The translations under genes were made by a program, and so were the position numbers. Shown here in pieces: positions 45,887 through 55,950 of a DNA stretch of 64,000 nt. The DNA is from Alphaproteobacteria bacterium. Its GTDB lineage: Bacteria; Pseudomonadota; Alphaproteobacteria; Caulobacterales; Hyphomonadaceae. The stretch covers positions 1-64,000 of the forward strand of contig JAHJYW010000009.1 in assembly GCA_018827375.1 (NCBI GenBank), read 5' to 3'. Within the stretch, counting starts at the first letter, position 1. Each line of letters opens with the position of its first letter. The notes below the pieces were generated by a model. It did not search any database. It was not told where the DNA came from and saw nothing but the letters and a program-made list of their open reading frames with translations.

Positions 45887-47746
45887 TTAAAGCTGGACGA
45901 CGCCCTCGGCCATTGGTTCCGCGTAAATGCGCGAGACCAGATCGGCACGGCGGTCAATGACCAGGCGCTGATTCACATAGCCCTTGTCGGTGATTTCGCC
46001 AGCATCAATCGAGGGAGGCTCTGTCAGAACCAGTAGGCGCTTCAGGCGCCGCGACGAGCCTGGCTCACCGGCATTAAAGGCCTTGGCCTTGTGAGCCAGT
46101 TCGTCCGTGAACGTTTTCAGGGCCTTCTGCTTGTCTCCGCCAGCAACTTTCACATACTGCTCCATGACGGCCTGTGATGGCCAGACCATGGCGGTCGCGT
46201 AGTTCTTGTCCTGACCGGCAATCACGGCATCGAATATCAGTGGTGAGCAGGCGGCAACAAAGTCAGGTCGTAGTGTTCCAACGCTGACCCAGGTGCCGGA
46301 GGAAAGCTTGAAGTCTTCGCCGACGCGGCCGTCAAAGACGAGGCCTTTTTCCGGATGATCCTCATCCACGAACGTGACAGCATCGCCGAGGCAGTAATAG
46401 CCTTCCTCGTCGAACACTTCGGCATTCTTCTTCGGGCTGTTGAGGTAGCCCGCCATGACGGAGGGGCCTTTGACACGAACTTCCAGCTTGGCGCCGTTCG
46501 GCACGAGCTTGAGCGTCATACCTGGAAGGGGCAGGCCAATGAGACCAACGCGCTCGGCTTCCCAGTGCACGACGGTGATACCCTGCGTTTCAGTCGCGCC
46601 ATACATCGTGATGATGGGGATGCGCCGTCCGGTCGCCTTGATGGCAAGCGCCTGCAGCCTGTCATAGAGGTCGTCTGACAGCGTCGCGCCGCCATAGCCG
46701 ATGGACCGCATGTTCTTGAAGAAAGCTGCCAGCAGCGTGTCATCGGCCTCCATGGCATCGGCCAGCATGGCGAGGGCGATGGGCGCGGTGCCAAAGGATG
46801 AGGGCGAACAATCGCGGATATTGTCGATTGTCCGTTGGAAGAGCGCGGGTGTGGGTTTGCCATCATCAATCCAGAACGTTGCACCGTTCCAGATGGCGCC
46901 ATTGAAGTTCACATTGGATCCGGAAATATGGTTCCAGGGCAGCCAGTCGAGCACGTTGGGAACAAGGTCCGGATCATATTCGGGGTCGCGGGCATCATCG
47001 CGCAGGCCTTCCTGCCCGCCAATCATTGAACACATGGCGCCTTGTGTCGTCGGCACAGGCTTTGGCATGCCGGTGGAACCGGAGGTGAAGAGGTATTTGG
47101 CGACTGACATGTCGTCGAGTTTGGCCATGCTGGCGGCGATTGCGTCAGTCGGCGCAGTGGCGGCAAGGTCGTCATAGTGGCGCACGGCATTCTCGCCCGC
47201 CGGGTCGGCCGAAATGATATGGCATGCGGCGGCATCAAGGGCGCCGATGGCTTTCCGAAAGGGCTCGTATTGTTCGGCGAAGATGATGGCTGGCTTTACA
47301 GCGTCGAAGCAGTGCTTGAGCTTTTCATAGTCAGTGGACATCAGTGAGTAGGGAACCGATATCGGCGCGGCAGGCGCGCCAATTTTCTGGGCTGCCAGAA
47401 TTATCATGGCGGCGCGGGTCGAATTGCCGGACAGGAGCATCACGGGCGCGTCAGGGCCGGCACCCATGTCCAGGAAGGCTTGTGCGAGACTTTCGGTGAT
47501 CGCCTTGGCTTCACCATAGCTCAGCGTCTGCCACTCGCCGGTGGCCGGATCCTTTTCCCTCAGGAAGGGGCGGTCAGGGTGTTCTGCCGCGCGCTCATCG
47601 AGGCAGTGGGGCACTGTTTTTGGACGGTCGCCGGGCGCGTGGCGCGGCGTGACATAGATTGCGCCGCTCTCGGTGCGGGTCATCTGAATGTCCGGCGCCT
47701 TCATCGGCAACAGGCGAAATGGCGGCAAGGTCTGACCTTCGGCCAT
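45887..47746 (-). CDS. Acyl-CoA synthetase, feruloyl-CoA synthase-like
   Basis: A 619-residue AMP-forming ligase. The phosphate-binding loop is FTSGSTGMPKP (near residue 218), and the adenylate motif YGATETQG is near 385. The C-terminal catalytic Lys cannot be placed with certainty. The overall sequence resembles feruloyl-CoA synthases, which activate hydroxycinnamic acids from plant material, but side-chain-shortening genes (hydratase/lyase, vanillin dehydrogenase) are not nearby, so another aryl or acyl acid is possible. Confidence 0.82.
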   Translation of the reverse strand: MAEGQTLPPFRLLPMKAPDIQMTRTESGAIYVTPRHAPGDRPKTVPHCLDERAAEHPDRPFLREKDPATGEWQTLSYGEAKAITESLAQAFLDMGAGPDAPVMLLSGNSTRAAMIILAAQKIGAPAAPISVPYSLMSTDYEKLKHCFDAVKPAIIFAEQYEPFRKAIGALDAAACHIISADPAGENAVRHYDDLAATAPTDAIAASMAKLDDMSVAKYLFTSGSTGMPKPVPTTQGAMCSMIGGQEGLRDDARDPEYDPDLVPNVLDWLPWNHISGSNVNFNGAIWNGATFWIDDGKPTPALFQRTIDNIRDCSPSSFGTAPIALAMLADAMEADDTLLAAFFKNMRSIGYGGATLSDDLYDRLQALAIKATGRRIPIITMYGATETQGITVVHWEAERVGLIGLPLPGMTLKLVPNGAKLEVRVKGPSVMAGYLNSPKKNAEVFDEEGYYCLGDAVTFVDEDHPEKGLVFDGRVGEDFKLSSGTWVSVGTLRPDFVAACSPLIFDAVIAGQDKNYATAMVWPSQAVMEQYVKVAGGDKQKALKTFTDELAHKAKAFNAGEPGSSRRLKRLLVLTEPPSIDAGEITDKGYVNQRLVIDRRADLVSRIYAEPMAEGVVQL

Positions 47747-47926
47747 GGCTGCGTACTCCCTCGGATATGATTGTTCTGTTTTTCCCAGTGTATTTGAAAC
47801 GGGAGTATTGGCTAGCGTTCAACGCGGGCTGGCGTGTGCAAACGGCCGGATGACGTGGGGGCAGTGGGCGTTGAATCGCCCGCCGCCGCTGCGTCATGTC
47901 CTATCACTCCTGACAGGGTGCCAGGC

Positions 47927-49267
47927 TCAGGTCTCGGCCTTGACGGCCTCGACGACGATGTCGAGGCCTTGCTTCATGAGGGCTTCATCAAGCGCTTCGG
48001 CCATGACGCGTATAAGCGGCTCTGTCCCGGACTTGCGCACAACCATGCGGCCGCGCGCGCCCATCAGCGCTTCAGCTTCGACGAGGGCAGCCTTGACCCG
48101 ATCGCTGTTCATCGGATTGGCGCCCGCATAGCGGATGTTGACCAGTTCCTGCGGCGCGGTGGCAAAGACGCGTCCAAGCGCTGACATTTTCTCTCCGCTT
48201 TCGGCGAGGATCGAGAGCACATGCAGTCCTGCGAGCAGGCCATCTCCGGTCGTGGAGACATCCGAGAGGATAATATGGCCGGACGGCTCGCCACCGAAAT
48301 TGAAGCCATGCGCGCGCATGTGTTCGCCGACATAGCGATCGCCGACTTTCGTGCGCGCCAGGTTCAGGCCAAGCGACTGCATGTACTGGTCGAGCCCCAT
48401 GTTCGACATAACGGTCGATACCATGCCGCCGCCTTTGAGGCGTCCGCTCGCGTGAAGTTCACGGGCAATCAGGGCCATGATCTGGTCGCCATCAATCTCG
48501 GTGCCTGTCTCGTCAACGATGATGATGCGGTCGGCATCCCCGTCTAGCGCGAGACCGATATCGGCGCCGGCGTCCAGCACAGCGGCTTTCAGCGCGGCAG
48601 TGTCGGTCGATCCGCACCCGGCATTGATGTTCACCCCATCAGGCCCTGCGCCGATGACTCTCAGGTCTGCGCCGAAATGGAGGAGTGCCTCAGGTGCAAC
48701 CTCGAAGCCCGCCCCATGGGCGCAGTCGAGCACGACTTTCATGCCCTGGATCTTGTTGCTTGCGTTCACGGTTGCGAGGCAGCTGCGGACATAGTCGTCG
48801 CCGACCCCCGCCATGCGTTGCGGTATAGAGATCATGGCGGGCGCAACATAGTCGCCGTCAAAGGCCGTTGCCATGGCGGCTTCAAGAGCCTCTTCGGTCA
48901 GGTCGTCAAATTTCAGGCCCTCGGGACTGAAGAGCTTTATGCCATTATCCTCATACTTGTTGTGCGAGGCTGACACCATGAGGCCGAACCGGGCGCCTGA
49001 GACGCGCGTTGTCATGGCCACAGCAGGGGTGGGAACGATGCCAGCGAGCTTCGGTGTAAGGCCCATGCTGGTAAGGCCCGCAACAAGGGCGGCCTCGATC
49101 ATTTCGCCGGAGCGGCGGGTGTCACGTCCAATGACGACCGTGCCGTTACCATCCGGCGCAAAGGTGCGCGCGGTGGCGATGGCGAGCCGGAGCGCGGTTT
49201 CAGCCGTCATCGGCTTCTGGTTCACGCGGCCGCGGATGCCATCGGTTCCGAAATACTGACGTGCCAT
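47927..49267 (-). CDS. glmM: Phosphoglucosamine mutase
   Basis: A 446-residue enzyme that converts glucosamine 6-phosphate to glucosamine 1-phosphate for peptidoglycan and LPS. The phosphoserine loop is VSASHNKYEDNG (near residue 100) and the metal loop is DGDADR (near 240). It starts MARQYFGTDGIRG as usual. The C-terminal R-K-S-G-T-E-P-L-I-R phosphate-binding motif is present. Confidence 0.97.
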   Translation of the reverse strand: MARQYFGTDGIRGRVNQKPMTAETALRLAIATARTFAPDGNGTVVIGRDTRRSGEMIEAALVAGLTSMGLTPKLAGIVPTPAVAMTTRVSGARFGLMVSASHNKYEDNGIKLFSPEGLKFDDLTEEALEAAMATAFDGDYVAPAMISIPQRMAGVGDDYVRSCLATVNASNKIQGMKVVLDCAHGAGFEVAPEALLHFGADLRVIGAGPDGVNINAGCGSTDTAALKAAVLDAGADIGLALDGDADRIIIVDETGTEIDGDQIMALIARELHASGRLKGGGMVSTVMSNMGLDQYMQSLGLNLARTKVGDRYVGEHMRAHGFNFGGEPSGHIILSDVSTTGDGLLAGLHVLSILAESGEKMSALGRVFATAPQELVNIRYAGANPMNSDRVKAALVEAEALMGARGRMVVRKSGTEPLIRVMAEALDEALMKQGLDIVVEAVKAET

Positions 49268-49327
49268 GCGCTTGCTTCTCCCTGCACGTTTCTTGGCAGA
49301 ATTAAGTCGCTTGATCGAGAGCCTGCG

Positions 49328-50116
49328 TCAGCAGGGCGTCACGTCGCCATAGACAATGAAGTGCGGGTTGTCGTAGCCGCGTTCGCGTTTGCCATAGAGC
49401 AGAGGGGCGCCATCTTCTGTGAGAACGCGGCCGCCAGCGGCCTCGACCACGGCCTGACCAGCGGCCGTATCCCATTCCATCGTGCGGCCCATGCGGGGAT
49501 AAAGGTCGGCCTCACCTGCTGCAATCAGGCAGAATTTCAGTGATGATCCGGCGCTGAGCGTCTCGCTGACATCATGCTTGGCCAGCCAGGCGTCGGTTTC
49601 CGGTGTGCGATGGGATTTCGAGGCAATAGCGGTGACGCCTGCTTCGGGGCAGCGGCGGATGCGCAGCGGTGTACGGTCCGTCGGCACGGCGCCGCCCGGC
49701 TTGGCACTGGCGTGCCAGCCGGAATTGTGACTTTCGGCGACAAAAAGGCGGTCGCGGGCAGGCGCATAGACGACGCCCATGACCGGCCGGCCATGCTCGA
49801 TGATCGCAATGTTCACGGTGAACTCGCCATTCTTGCTGACGAACTCACGCGTGCCGTCGAGCGGATCGACCAAGGCAAACCGCGGACCGTGATCGGGCAC
49901 ATTGCCCTCGCTGGCGGCTTCTTCGGCGACGACCAACAGATCCGGATCGGCCTTGGCAAGCTCGGCAAGGATCAGCGTCTCTGCTTTCTGATCGGCCGCG
50001 GTGACGGGCGAGGCGTCGCCCTTATGCGCGACATCAAAGTCGCTCTCATAGATGTCCATGATGAGCTTACCGGCATCGAGCGCGATGCGCGCGAGTGTAT
50101 CAGCGGTTATGGCCAT
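49328..50116 (-). CDS. cysQ: 3'(2'),5'-bisphosphate nucleotidase
   Basis: A 262-residue member of the inositol-phosphatase superfamily that hydrolyses 3'-phosphoadenosine 5'-phosphate from sulphate assimilation. Metal-binding motifs are V-V-A-E-E-A (near 65) and DPLDGTREF (near 87), and W-D-T-A-A-G is near 215. T-R-E-F in place of T-L-N-F separates it from the SuhB-like paralogue at 26184. Confidence 0.9.
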   Translation of the reverse strand: MAITADTLARIALDAGKLIMDIYESDFDVAHKGDASPVTAADQKAETLILAELAKADPDLLVVAEEAASEGNVPDHGPRFALVDPLDGTREFVSKNGEFTVNIAIIEHGRPVMGVVYAPARDRLFVAESHNSGWHASAKPGGAVPTDRTPLRIRRCPEAGVTAIASKSHRTPETDAWLAKHDVSETLSAGSSLKFCLIAAGEADLYPRMGRTMEWDTAAGQAVVEAAGGRVLTEDGAPLLYGKRERGYDNPHFIVYGDVTPC

Positions 50117-50143
50117 ATCCGTATCCTGACTTGAGCCGCTACC

Positions 50144-51028
50144 TTAGCCGCGCTTCATCACGTCCATGAGTTCGACTTCGAACTGCAGGGCTGCGTTGGG
50201 CGGGATTGGACCACCGGGCGTGCCGGCGGGGCCATAGCCCAGGTCTGAAGGGATATAGACCATCCAGCGGTCGCCGGGCTTCATCATCGAGAGTGCCTCG
50301 ACCCAGCCGGGGATGAGCTGGTTCGACGGAAAGACTTCAGGCGCGCCGCGCGCGTAGGAGCTGTCGAACTGTTCGCCGGTTTCGGCGAGACGGCCATCAT
50401 AATGCACGGCAACCATTTCGCCATTCTCGGGCGACGGGCCGGAGGCATCACCGCTAGCGAGGACAACATATTCGAGGCCGGAATCGGTTTTCTTGACCTC
50501 GGGCAGGCTTGAATCCCAAGGCATGTATTTCTTCCATGCGGCCGCATCGGCTGTCTTGGGCTCCATCACTTCAAGCAGCTGGACCCGGAAGACGAGATCG
50601 TCGCCCGCCTTGATGACATTGCCGCGCGCCGTGTTGCCATAGGCGAGGTTGTTCGGAATGAAGAAGAGGAAATCATCGCCTTCGCTCATCAATTGCAGGC
50701 CCTGCGTCCAGCCCGGAATGACCTGGTTCAGCTTGAACGAGGCTGGCTGGCCGCGATCAAACGAACTGTCGAATTTCTCGCCAGCTGCGGTACGGCCATC
50801 ATAGTTGACGCGGACCATGTCGGTTGGAACGGGTGACTTGCCGTCCTTTGGCCCTTCGTTGAGGACGATATATTGCAGGCCGCCCTCGGCGGACTTCACG
50901 TCCTTTCCGGCAGCATCCCATGGCAGGTATTGGTCAAATGGCGCGTTCACGTCTGTAATTTCCTTGGACTGGCTGCAGGCAGCAATCATGAAGAGGGCAG
51001 CGCAGGCTGCAGCGAATGTGCGGATCAT
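50144..51028 (-). CDS. Lipoprotein with two FKBP-type prolyl isomerase domains
   Basis: A 294-residue protein with a lipoprotein signal peptide (lipobox I-A-A-C, Cys near residue 18) and two FKBP domains in tandem. Domain 1 spans about 55-160 (VNYDGRTAAGEKFDSS, VIPGW, LAYGN). Domain 2 spans about 180-293 (VHYDGRLAETGEQFDSS, LIPGW, LGYGPAGTPGGPIPPNA). Each domain is preceded by a similar P-W-D segment, pointing to internal duplication. It should aid folding of envelope proteins. Domain 2 has the canonical loop; domain 1 has a shorter, altered one. Confidence 0.92.
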   Translation of the reverse strand: MIRTFAAACAALFMIAACSQSKEITDVNAPFDQYLPWDAAGKDVKSAEGGLQYIVLNEGPKDGKSPVPTDMVRVNYDGRTAAGEKFDSSFDRGQPASFKLNQVIPGWTQGLQLMSEGDDFLFFIPNNLAYGNTARGNVIKAGDDLVFRVQLLEVMEPKTADAAAWKKYMPWDSSLPEVKKTDSGLEYVVLASGDASGPSPENGEMVAVHYDGRLAETGEQFDSSYARGAPEVFPSNQLIPGWVEALSMMKPGDRWMVYIPSDLGYGPAGTPGGPIPPNAALQFEVELMDVMKRG

Positions 51029-51100
51029 CTCGGGACTGGCTCCGTCTGGTTCAGGTTTCGCGCGGGTCTAGGGCGCTTTTCTGCTGAAGTCACCTTGGCG

Positions 51101-52327
51101 CTACAGAGGGCGTGGCGGGTAACCTTCGGCTGTGAGGGCGTCGATCACGTCCTGTGTATGCTGGCTGTCGCGGGTTTCGATCAGGATGTCGAACTCCGCG
51201 CCCTTGGCCGGAACGTCCAACGCAAGGCGGTTGTGTGCAACTTCCATGATATTGGCGCCATTGTCGCCGATGATCTTGGAAACAAGCGCGAGCAGGCCTG
51301 GCCGGTCGTCACCGATGATGCGGATGGATGCGAGGCGCTTTTCGCGCACAAGGGCGCGCGTCAGGACAGAAGCCAGCAGGCGCGTGTCGATATTGCCGCC
51401 GCACAGGACAAGACCGACCTTTTTGCCTTTGAACTTGCCGGGATGCGCCAGCAGGGCAGCGAGCCCGGCCGCGCCTGCGCCCTCAGCGACAGTCTTCTCG
51501 ACGTTCACATACAGCGTGATGGCCTGTTCAAGGTGTTCTTCCTCGACCAGCACGATTTCATCCACGAGGTCGCGCACAACCTGCAGCGGCAGGCGCCCGA
51601 CATCGCGCACCGCAATGCCTTCGGCAATCGTGGCGCCGCCAACGCTGACTTCCCGGCCCTCAATCTCGCAGAGCATGGCCGGATACATGGAGGCCTGCAC
51701 GCCGATGATGCTGATATTCGGATTGATGCCCTTGGCGGCAATCGCCATGCCCGAGATCAGGCCACCGCCGCCGATCGGCACGACCAGCGTATCCAGCTCG
51801 GGGGTTTCGGCGAGCATTTCGAGGGCAACTGTACCTTGGCCTGCCATGACATGGGGGTCGTCAAAGGGATGGATGAAGGTCAGGCCTTTGCGCTGGCAGA
51901 TATTGTAGGCTTCGGCCTTGGCCTCGTCGAAGTTCAGGCCGTGCAGCACAATCTCTGCGCCATGGCTGCGGGTCTGCTCGACCTTGCTGAAGGGCGTTGT
52001 GCGCGGCATCACGATAGTTGCGGGGATGCCGAGGCGGCGGGAATGATAGGCGACGCCTTGGGAATGGTTGCCGGCGGAGGCTGCAATAACGCCCGCCTCG
52101 CGCTGGGCCTGCGTCAGGTGCGACAGGCGATTGAGCGCGCCGCGTTCCTTGAAGGCCGCAGTGAACTGCAGGTTCTCGAACTTCACCCACACTTCGGCGC
52201 CGGTAATGGCTGACAGCGTCCGCGAATAATGCATCGGCGTATGCACAATCTGGCCTTCGAGCACGCGCGCGGCAGCTTCGATATCAGACAGTGTTACGGG
52301 CAGGGCGGAGGTCAGTGTGTCAGGCAT
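51101..52327 (-). CDS. Threonine ammonia-lyase with ACT domain
   Basis: A 408-residue PLP enzyme. The PLP-binding Lys is in FKERGALN (near residue 60), ASAGNHSQG (near 85) and the phosphate-binding VVPIGGGGLISG (near 185) are family motifs. A C-terminal ACT-type domain (about 330-405, S-I-R-I-I-G-D-D-R-P-G-L-L) follows. It deaminates threonine to 2-oxobutanoate, feeding isoleucine synthesis or catabolism. The short, single-ACT architecture suits either role. Confidence 0.93.
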   Translation of the reverse strand: MPDTLTSALPVTLSDIEAAARVLEGQIVHTPMHYSRTLSAITGAEVWVKFENLQFTAAFKERGALNRLSHLTQAQREAGVIAASAGNHSQGVAYHSRRLGIPATIVMPRTTPFSKVEQTRSHGAEIVLHGLNFDEAKAEAYNICQRKGLTFIHPFDDPHVMAGQGTVALEMLAETPELDTLVVPIGGGGLISGMAIAAKGINPNISIIGVQASMYPAMLCEIEGREVSVGGATIAEGIAVRDVGRLPLQVVRDLVDEIVLVEEEHLEQAITLYVNVEKTVAEGAGAAGLAALLAHPGKFKGKKVGLVLCGGNIDTRLLASVLTRALVREKRLASIRIIGDDRPGLLALVSKIIGDNGANIMEVAHNRLALDVPAKGAEFDILIETRDSQHTQDVIDALTAEGYPPRPL

Positions 52328-52469
52328 TTCAGGGGTCCCGGTTGAAGTCGGCGCACCCTATTCTTCCAGCCCTGCGAGGGCAAGGCGGGTGTTCTAGGCC
52401 GACTCAGTGGGTATTCCCGTGTGTTTCGGGCAGGCCGCGAGGGGCGTGTTCAGCGGGCGCCGGACCCTT

Positions 52470-52841
52470 TCAGGGGGCCGCCCCCGACATCAGCCGTTGT
52501 ATCGCATGGGCTAGCTTGCTCTCGTCATAGGGCTTTTGCAGGACGTGGCACTCGCTAAAGCGCGGTGCGAGGCCCCTGCGACCGTAGCCCGAGACGAAAA
52601 GAATGGGAACGTTTTCGGCAATGAGATAGTCGGCGATGGGGTCGCTTGGCGAGCCGTTCAGATTGAGATCAAGCAGCGCGATATCCGGTTTTTGACCGCC
52701 CCTGAGCTTGTCCATCGCCTCATCCAGGCTGGTGGCGCTGCCAGCAAGATCATATCCGAGGTGGGTGACAATATCTTCGAGATCGCACAGGAGTATGGCT
52801 TCGTCCTCGACAATGAATATTCGCGGGGCCGTCATTGTCAT
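52470..52841 (-). CDS. Single-domain response regulator
   Basis: A 123-residue receiver domain without an output domain. The acidic pocket is E-D-E (residues 11-13), the phosphoacceptor Asp is in ALLDLNLNG (near residue 56), the Ser is in FVSGYG (near 83) and the Lys in LQKPYD (near 103). Its start overlaps the kinase stop by four bases, so kinase and receiver are translationally coupled. Such receivers act by protein contact or phosphotransfer. Confidence 0.93.
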   Translation of the reverse strand: MTMTAPRIFIVEDEAILLCDLEDIVTHLGYDLAGSATSLDEAMDKLRGGQKPDIALLDLNLNGSPSDPIADYLIAENVPILFVSGYGRRGLAPRFSECHVLQKPYDESKLAHAIQRLMSGAAP

Positions 52842-53881
52842 TTCTCGCTTTCAAGCCACCCCTCCATTTTGCAGACAAGGCCATCAGCCTTGTAATCAAG
52901 CGTAAGGTCGCCATTGATTTCCTGCGCAAGGATCCGGGTCAGCATCGTGGTGCCGAAACCCCTACGGGTTGGTTGTTTTACGACTGGCCCGCCTGCTTCC
53001 CGCCAGGTTAAATCAAAATGGGAGCCGTTCGCCTGTTCAAACGTCCAATTCACATGGACAGTTCCGTCATCATTTGAAAGCGCACCATACTTTGCTGCAT
53101 TGGTTGCGAGTTCATGCAGCGCCATCGACAGGGCCTGAGCCTGTTTAGCGCTTACGGGGACATAGGGACCGCTTAACTGGATACGGCAGTCTGGTTTCGG
53201 TTCATGGCCAAATGGCCTGAGGGCATTGGAAAGCATTGCTTCGATATGAGAGCCCGACCAGTTGCGCTCCACGAGCAGGTTCTGGACTTCCGACATGGCA
53301 TGCATGCGCGCCAGCAGGTCGTCGCGGGCTTCCTGCATCGATTTGGTTTCGACGAGCGACATGCGCGTGACCGCCTGCATGGTGGCAAGTGAGTTCTTCA
53401 CGCGGTGGTCCAGTTCGCGCATCAGGACGCGGTTTTCGCGTTCACTGTGGTATTCCGCGGTGATGTCCAAGGCGTTCTGCATCACATACTCGACTTCACC
53501 TTCGGTGTTGCGCAGAGGGATTTGTGTGCAACTCCAGACGACTTCCCGCATGCCGCCGCCATCAACCGGGATGGCATAGGGCTCGGTCATCAGGACGTTT
53601 TCGGTGCCATCAAGGGCCTGGTGGAAAGCGGCCTTGAACAGGGCTGTGCGAGCGTCGGTCTCGGGAAAGGCTTCAAATACATTGCGGTCCTGGATCTCAG
53701 ACAGCGTGCAGCTGACCGTCGCGAGGTAGGCGGCATTGGCATAGACGATTGAAAGGTCCCTGTTGAGGATCATCAGGGGCGTCGGGGTGAGTGCGAAAAC
53801 CTGATGGAAGTCGAGCGCGCCCGAAACCGGCCGATCGATACGTCCTGTATCGGTAGCTGGCCTAGGTCTGATCTGATGCAT
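52838..53881 (-). CDS. HWE-type sensor histidine kinase with PAS domain
   Basis: A 347-residue kinase. A PAS domain (about 30-140, including TPTPLMILNRDLSIVYANAAY) precedes the histidine in ELDHRVKNSLATMQAV (near 160). The ATPase part follows, with HELATNAAKYGALS (near 255) and the W-R-E motif in LTWREAGGP (near 300) that marks the HWE family. No transmembrane segment is seen, so it senses a cytoplasmic signal; the ligand is unknown. Confidence 0.93.
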   Translation of the reverse strand: MHQIRPRPATDTGRIDRPVSGALDFHQVFALTPTPLMILNRDLSIVYANAAYLATVSCTLSEIQDRNVFEAFPETDARTALFKAAFHQALDGTENVLMTEPYAIPVDGGGMREVVWSCTQIPLRNTEGEVEYVMQNALDITAEYHSERENRVLMRELDHRVKNSLATMQAVTRMSLVETKSMQEARDDLLARMHAMSEVQNLLVERNWSGSHIEAMLSNALRPFGHEPKPDCRIQLSGPYVPVSAKQAQALSMALHELATNAAKYGALSNDDGTVHVNWTFEQANGSHFDLTWREAGGPVVKQPTRRGFGTTMLTRILAQEINGDLTLDYKADGLVCKMEGWLESEK

Positions 53882-53990
53882 TTACTGACCCCGCAACAGC
53901 CCCACCCGGGGGCGAACGTGCATATTCTAACTGTTCCTGTAGAAACTGGAATAACCCATGTTAACATCACTGCCCATGGCATGCTGACTA

Positions 53991-55826
53991 TCAGCTGACG
54001 TATAGGCCGTCGCTGCCGAGGACAGCGTCATGTTCTGCAACGAGGTGGCCCGGCGCGATTTCGACGAGCTGCGGCTGGTACTGTTCAGCATCGGGATCGT
54101 CAACGCGCTTCGACTTCAGGAAACGCAGCGGCGCCCGGCTATCCAGTGGGCTCGGCAGGTCGCCGGACAGCTTGATACGCTCACGGGTGCGTTCAAGCCG
54201 GGGGTCGGCGGCTGGGACAGCTGCGATCAGGGCCTTCGTGTACGGATGGCGGGCGTCCTCATAGATCGCGGTACGGCCTGCGAGTTCTACGATGCGTCCG
54301 AGATAGAGTACCATGACGCGGTGGCTGATCTCCCGCACGACAGAGAGGTCATGGCTGATGAAGATCATCGCCAGGCCGAATTCCTTCTGCAGTTCGATCA
54401 GCAGGTCCACGACCTGTGCCTGCACGGAAACATCGAGAGCCGAGACAGCCTCATCGCAGATCACCAGTTTCGGCTTCAGGATCATCGCGCGGGCAATGCC
54501 GACACGCTGGTTCTGGCCGCCTGACAACTCATGCGGATAGCGGTTGATCAGAGCGGCATCGAGGCCAACACGCGGCATGATGGCCTGAACGCGCTCGTCA
54601 CGCTCTGCACGGCTAAGTCGCGGCTCGTGAACCTGGAGGGGTTCGGCAATCGACGCACCAATGGTCATGCGCGGGTCCAGGCTGGCGAGCGGATCCTGGA
54701 AAACGATCTGGAGATCATCGCGCAGCGCGTCCATTTCAGACTTGCCGGCCTTTGTAATGTCCTTGCCGAGCCAGGCGATCTTGCCGTCGGTCGGTGGGAT
54801 CAGGCGCAACACGCCGCGCGCGAGAGTGGACTTGCCGCAGCCGGATTCCCCCACGACTCCAAGCGTTTCGCCCGGGCGCAGGTCAAATGACACGCCATTG
54901 ACAGCCTTCAGCGGCCTGGTCTTGCCAAAAAGGCCGCCCTTCACACGGATAGGGAAGTGGACCTTCATGTCGTCGACTTCGAGGACGGGTTTGATGGATG
55001 TATCCGGCGCTGGGCCGAGCATCGGACGGCCTCGCCGGTCCGGCTGGTCAATGCGGGGCACCGCTTCCAGCAGCATCTTGGTGTAGGGGTGCTGGGGATA
55101 GTAGAAAATATCGTCGACCGTGCCGCGCTCAACGATCTCGCCGTAGCGCATGACGATCACGCGGTCGCACATGCGCGCCACGACGCCCATGTCGTGGGTA
55201 ATAAGCGCGATTCCGGTGCCGGTGTCGCGCTTGAGGTCATTCATCAGGTCGAGCACCTGCGCTTGTACGGTCACATCAAGGGCGGTTGTTGGCTCGTCGG
55301 CGAGCAGCAGGCGAGGGCCGCAGAGCATGGCGATGGCGATCATGACCCGCTGGCGCATGCCGCCGGAGAGTTCATGGGGGAACTGGTCCAGGCGTCGGGC
55401 CGCTTCGGGGATGCGCACATTCTCCAGCCACTCGACGCAGCGCTTGTCGGCTTCCTCGCCTTTCAGTCCCTTATGCAATGCCAGGACTTCGCGCATTTGC
55501 GCGCCCACCGTCATATGCGGCGTAAGGCTCGTCAGCGGATCCTGGAAGATCATCGACATCTGGGCGCCGCGGATCTTGCGCAGCGCATCAATCGGGGCAT
55601 CAAGCATATTCGTCCCGGCGAAATCGATATGGCCGTGGGCCACGCCATTTCCAGCCAGCAGGCCAAGGGCCGCGAGCGCCGTCTGGCTCTTGCCGGAGCC
55701 GCTTTCGCCGACAATGCCGAGGCACTCGCCCTCGGCGACATCAAAGCTGATACCACGCACAGCGTGCACGAGGCCGTCTGGCGTGTCGAAATCGACCACG
55801 AGGTCTTTAACGGAGAGAATGCTCAT
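53991..55826 (-). CDS. Peptide-type ABC transporter ATPase, two fused ATPase domains
   Basis: A 611-residue protein with two complete ATPase domains. Walker A motifs are GESGSGKSQ (near 42) and GESGCGKST (near 350), signatures LSGGMRQR and LSGGQNQR, and Walker B motifs [12 protein letters not shown] and [12 protein letters not shown]. This is the YejF/GsiA architecture for oligopeptide or glutathione import. I start at MSILSVKDL. No permease or binding-protein gene is adjacent, so partners must be elsewhere. Confidence 0.93.
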   Translation of the reverse strand: MSILSVKDLVVDFDTPDGLVHAVRGISFDVAEGECLGIVGESGSGKSQTALAALGLLAGNGVAHGHIDFAGTNMLDAPIDALRKIRGAQMSMIFQDPLTSLTPHMTVGAQMREVLALHKGLKGEEADKRCVEWLENVRIPEAARRLDQFPHELSGGMRQRVMIAIAMLCGPRLLLADEPTTALDVTVQAQVLDLMNDLKRDTGTGIALITHDMGVVARMCDRVIVMRYGEIVERGTVDDIFYYPQHPYTKMLLEAVPRIDQPDRRGRPMLGPAPDTSIKPVLEVDDMKVHFPIRVKGGLFGKTRPLKAVNGVSFDLRPGETLGVVGESGCGKSTLARGVLRLIPPTDGKIAWLGKDITKAGKSEMDALRDDLQIVFQDPLASLDPRMTIGASIAEPLQVHEPRLSRAERDERVQAIMPRVGLDAALINRYPHELSGGQNQRVGIARAMILKPKLVICDEAVSALDVSVQAQVVDLLIELQKEFGLAMIFISHDLSVVREISHRVMVLYLGRIVELAGRTAIYEDARHPYTKALIAAVPAADPRLERTRERIKLSGDLPSPLDSRAPLRFLKSKRVDDPDAEQYQPQLVEIAPGHLVAEHDAVLGSDGLYVS

Positions 55827-55875
55827 GGCCGCAATCTCTACATCGGGAGGGAACATGTGCAATGTTTTCAGTGCA

Positions 55876-55905
55876 CAAAAAAACCGCGCCCTTGGGGGCG
55901 CGGCT
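55876..55905 (-). terminator. Terminator of the OmpW gene
   Basis: CCGCGCCC (55884-55891) and GGGCGCGG (55896-55903) form a stem with loop TTGG; TTTTTTTGTG follows on the minus strand. Confidence 0.9.
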
Positions 55906-55950
55906 GAGGTGATGACCGGTGCCTCTGGGAGGGGCATTGGCCATTTAGCG

